Source: Smithella sp.
Lineage (GTDB): Bacteria; Desulfobacterota; Syntrophia; Syntrophales; Smithellaceae
Assembly (NCBI GenBank): GCA_012797505.1
Contig: JAAZOZ010000326.1
Coordinates: 1-6,956, forward strand
DNA length: 6,956 nt
Direction of reading: 5' to 3'
In this document: positions 6,119 through 6,956 of the stretch, piece after piece
Numbering within the stretch: position 1 is the first letter of the stretch
Layout of the letters: each line of letters opens with the position of its first letter
Program-made: the position numbers and the translations under genes
The notes under the pieces: generated by a model
Databases searched by the model: none
The model's input: the letters and a program-made list of their open reading frames with translations, nothing else
What the model was told of the DNA's origin: nothing

Positions 6119-6956
6119 CTATGCCGGCGCGTCGATTCCGTATTTTGCCCGCAGATATTTTTCCATGGTCTGAGGGAACAGGATCCAGCCCAGCAGATCT
6201 TCGTCGGTGCGCGCCAGATCGCCGATCGTTTTTTTCGCCTCTTCCATTTCGGGGGGAAGGTGGTCTGCCGGCCTGCCGGTGATCGGCGTCTGTCCGCGTT
6301 TGTAGTTTTTGAGTATTTTCGCGGTCAGCTCCGGATCAATCGGCACGGGGGTTCTGCCGTAGAGACCGAGCACGAGGTCTTTGAGCTGATTGGAAATCCG
6401 GACGTAGCGCCCGAACAGGACGTTCAGCACCGCCTGCGAGCCGATGATCTGCGAAGACGGCGTCACCAGCGGCGGATAGCCCATGTCTTTTCGCGTCTGG
6501 ACGACTTCTTTGTAGATTTCACCCAGCCGGTCGAGGGCCTTCATTTCCTTGAGCTGGCCGGTCAGGTTGGAAATCATGCCGCCGGGAATCTGATGCGCGA
6601 GCACGCCGTTGTCGATGATGGAAAGTCTCTGGTCCGCCAGCAGATGCTGGTATTTGGGGGCGATCTTTTCCAGGTGTTCGCTCATCTCCAGGAGCCTGTA
6701 GAGGTTGATGCCTGTGTCCCGGTCCGATCCCTGAAGCGCCGCCACAATGGGTTCGATGGCGGGCATGGAGGTCCGAAGCGCGTATGGCGCAAGGCAGGTG
6801 TCGATGATGTCCACGCCGGCTTCGATGGCTTTCAGATAGGTCATGCTGCCCATGCCGCTGGTGTAATGCGTATGAAGATGGATAGGAACTTTGACGGCTT
6901 TCTTCATGGCGGTGACCAGGTTGAAGGCGTCGTAGGGGGAAAGCAGACCGGCCATG
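6119..6956 (-). CDS. Pyruvate/oxaloacetate carboxyltransferase subunit (OadA / PycB type), 5' end cut by window
   Basis: The C-terminal 278 residues of a biotin-dependent carboxyltransferase that moves CO2 between oxaloacetate/pyruvate and carboxybiotin. The window edge falls one base before a Met codon; the leftover C is consistent with GAC, giving the family's DMAGLL motif, so this ATG is internal. Fragment residues 26-33 (HLHTHYTS) hold the two metal-ligand histidines, His28 and His30, of the TIM barrel. IEAGVDIIDT (44-53) follows, then the conserved carboxylase region with HQIPGGMISN (121-130), PPLVTPSSQIIGSQAV and PITGRPAD. The protein stops at about the point where the 5S subunit of transcarboxylase and OadA leave this domain. 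There is no linker and no biotinyl MKM motif. The full protein is therefore probably about 460 residues, with biotin on a separate carrier. It could belong to oxaloacetate decarboxylase (Na+ pump), two-subunit pyruvate carboxylase or a transcarboxylase; these cannot be told apart here. Its stop lies 40 bases before the malic enzyme start. Confidence 0.93.
   Translation of the reverse strand, partial: MAGLLSPYDAFNLVTAMKKAVKVPIHLHTHYTSGMGSMTYLKAIEAGVDIIDTCLAPYALRTSMPAIEPIVAALQGSDRDTGINLYRLLEMSEHLEKIAPKYQHLLADQRLSIIDNGVLAHQIPGGMISNLTGQLKEMKALDRLGEIYKEVVQTRKDMGYPPLVTPSSQIIGSQAVLNVLFGRYVRISNQLKDLVLGLYGRTPVPIDPELTAKILKNYKRGQTPITGRPADHLPPEMEEAKKTIGDLARTDEDLLGWILFPQTMEKYLRAKYGIDAPA

Overview
This window holds five protein-coding genes, all on the minus strand and read from right to left. 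Two are cut by the window edges. Order of transcription: a pyruvate/oxaloacetate carboxyltransferase subunit (cut at its 5' end by the right edge), a large-type malic enzyme, an acetyl-CoA acetyltransferase-type thiolase, an acyl-CoA dehydrogenase that looks like glutaryl-CoA dehydrogenase, and the carboxyltransferase (alpha) subunit of glutaconyl-CoA decarboxylase, GcdA (cut at its 3' end by the left edge). I see no RNA genes, CRISPR arrays, transposases, regulators or plus-strand genes.

Layout. Positions 6119-6956 and 4411-6078 hold two C3/C4 enzymes: carboxyltransfer between oxaloacetate and pyruvate, and oxidative decarboxylation of malate to pyruvate. They are 40 bases apart. The thiolase (3096-4361) follows 49 bases downstream. 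A 234-base gap (2862-3095) then holds several palindromic repeats. After it come the acyl-CoA dehydrogenase (1704-2861) and gcdA (1-1691), only 12 bases apart. Nearly all the rest is coding.

How the genes fit together. A glutaryl-CoA dehydrogenase next to gcdA points to the split anaerobic route. Glutaryl-CoA is oxidised to glutaconyl-CoA without losing CO2. Glutaconyl-CoA is then decarboxylated to crotonyl-CoA by the biotin-dependent, Na+-pumping Gcd complex, which saves the decarboxylation energy as a sodium gradient. The thiolase would serve the far end of crotonyl-CoA oxidation (acetoacetyl-CoA to two acetyl-CoA) or the reverse. The dehydrogenase has Leu, not Tyr, just before its catalytic Glu; this fits a non-decarboxylating enzyme. 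Neither carboxyltransferase carries a biotin domain, so biotin carrier and membrane pump subunits must be encoded outside the window.

Organism. The split glutaryl-CoA route is known from strict anaerobes such as Desulfococcus, Syntrophus and Acidaminococcus. The fairly GC-rich coding, strong GGAGG-type ribosome sites and dispersed hairpin repeats in the 'LDSGFRRND' class suggest an anaerobic, possibly syntrophic, Desulfobacterota-like (former Deltaproteobacteria) bacterium. This is inference; the window has no taxonomic marker. I found no wholly new system. The points of most interest are the dehydrogenase active site, the paired hairpin repeats with compensatory changes, and the question of which biotin carrier and pump serve the two carboxyltransferases.
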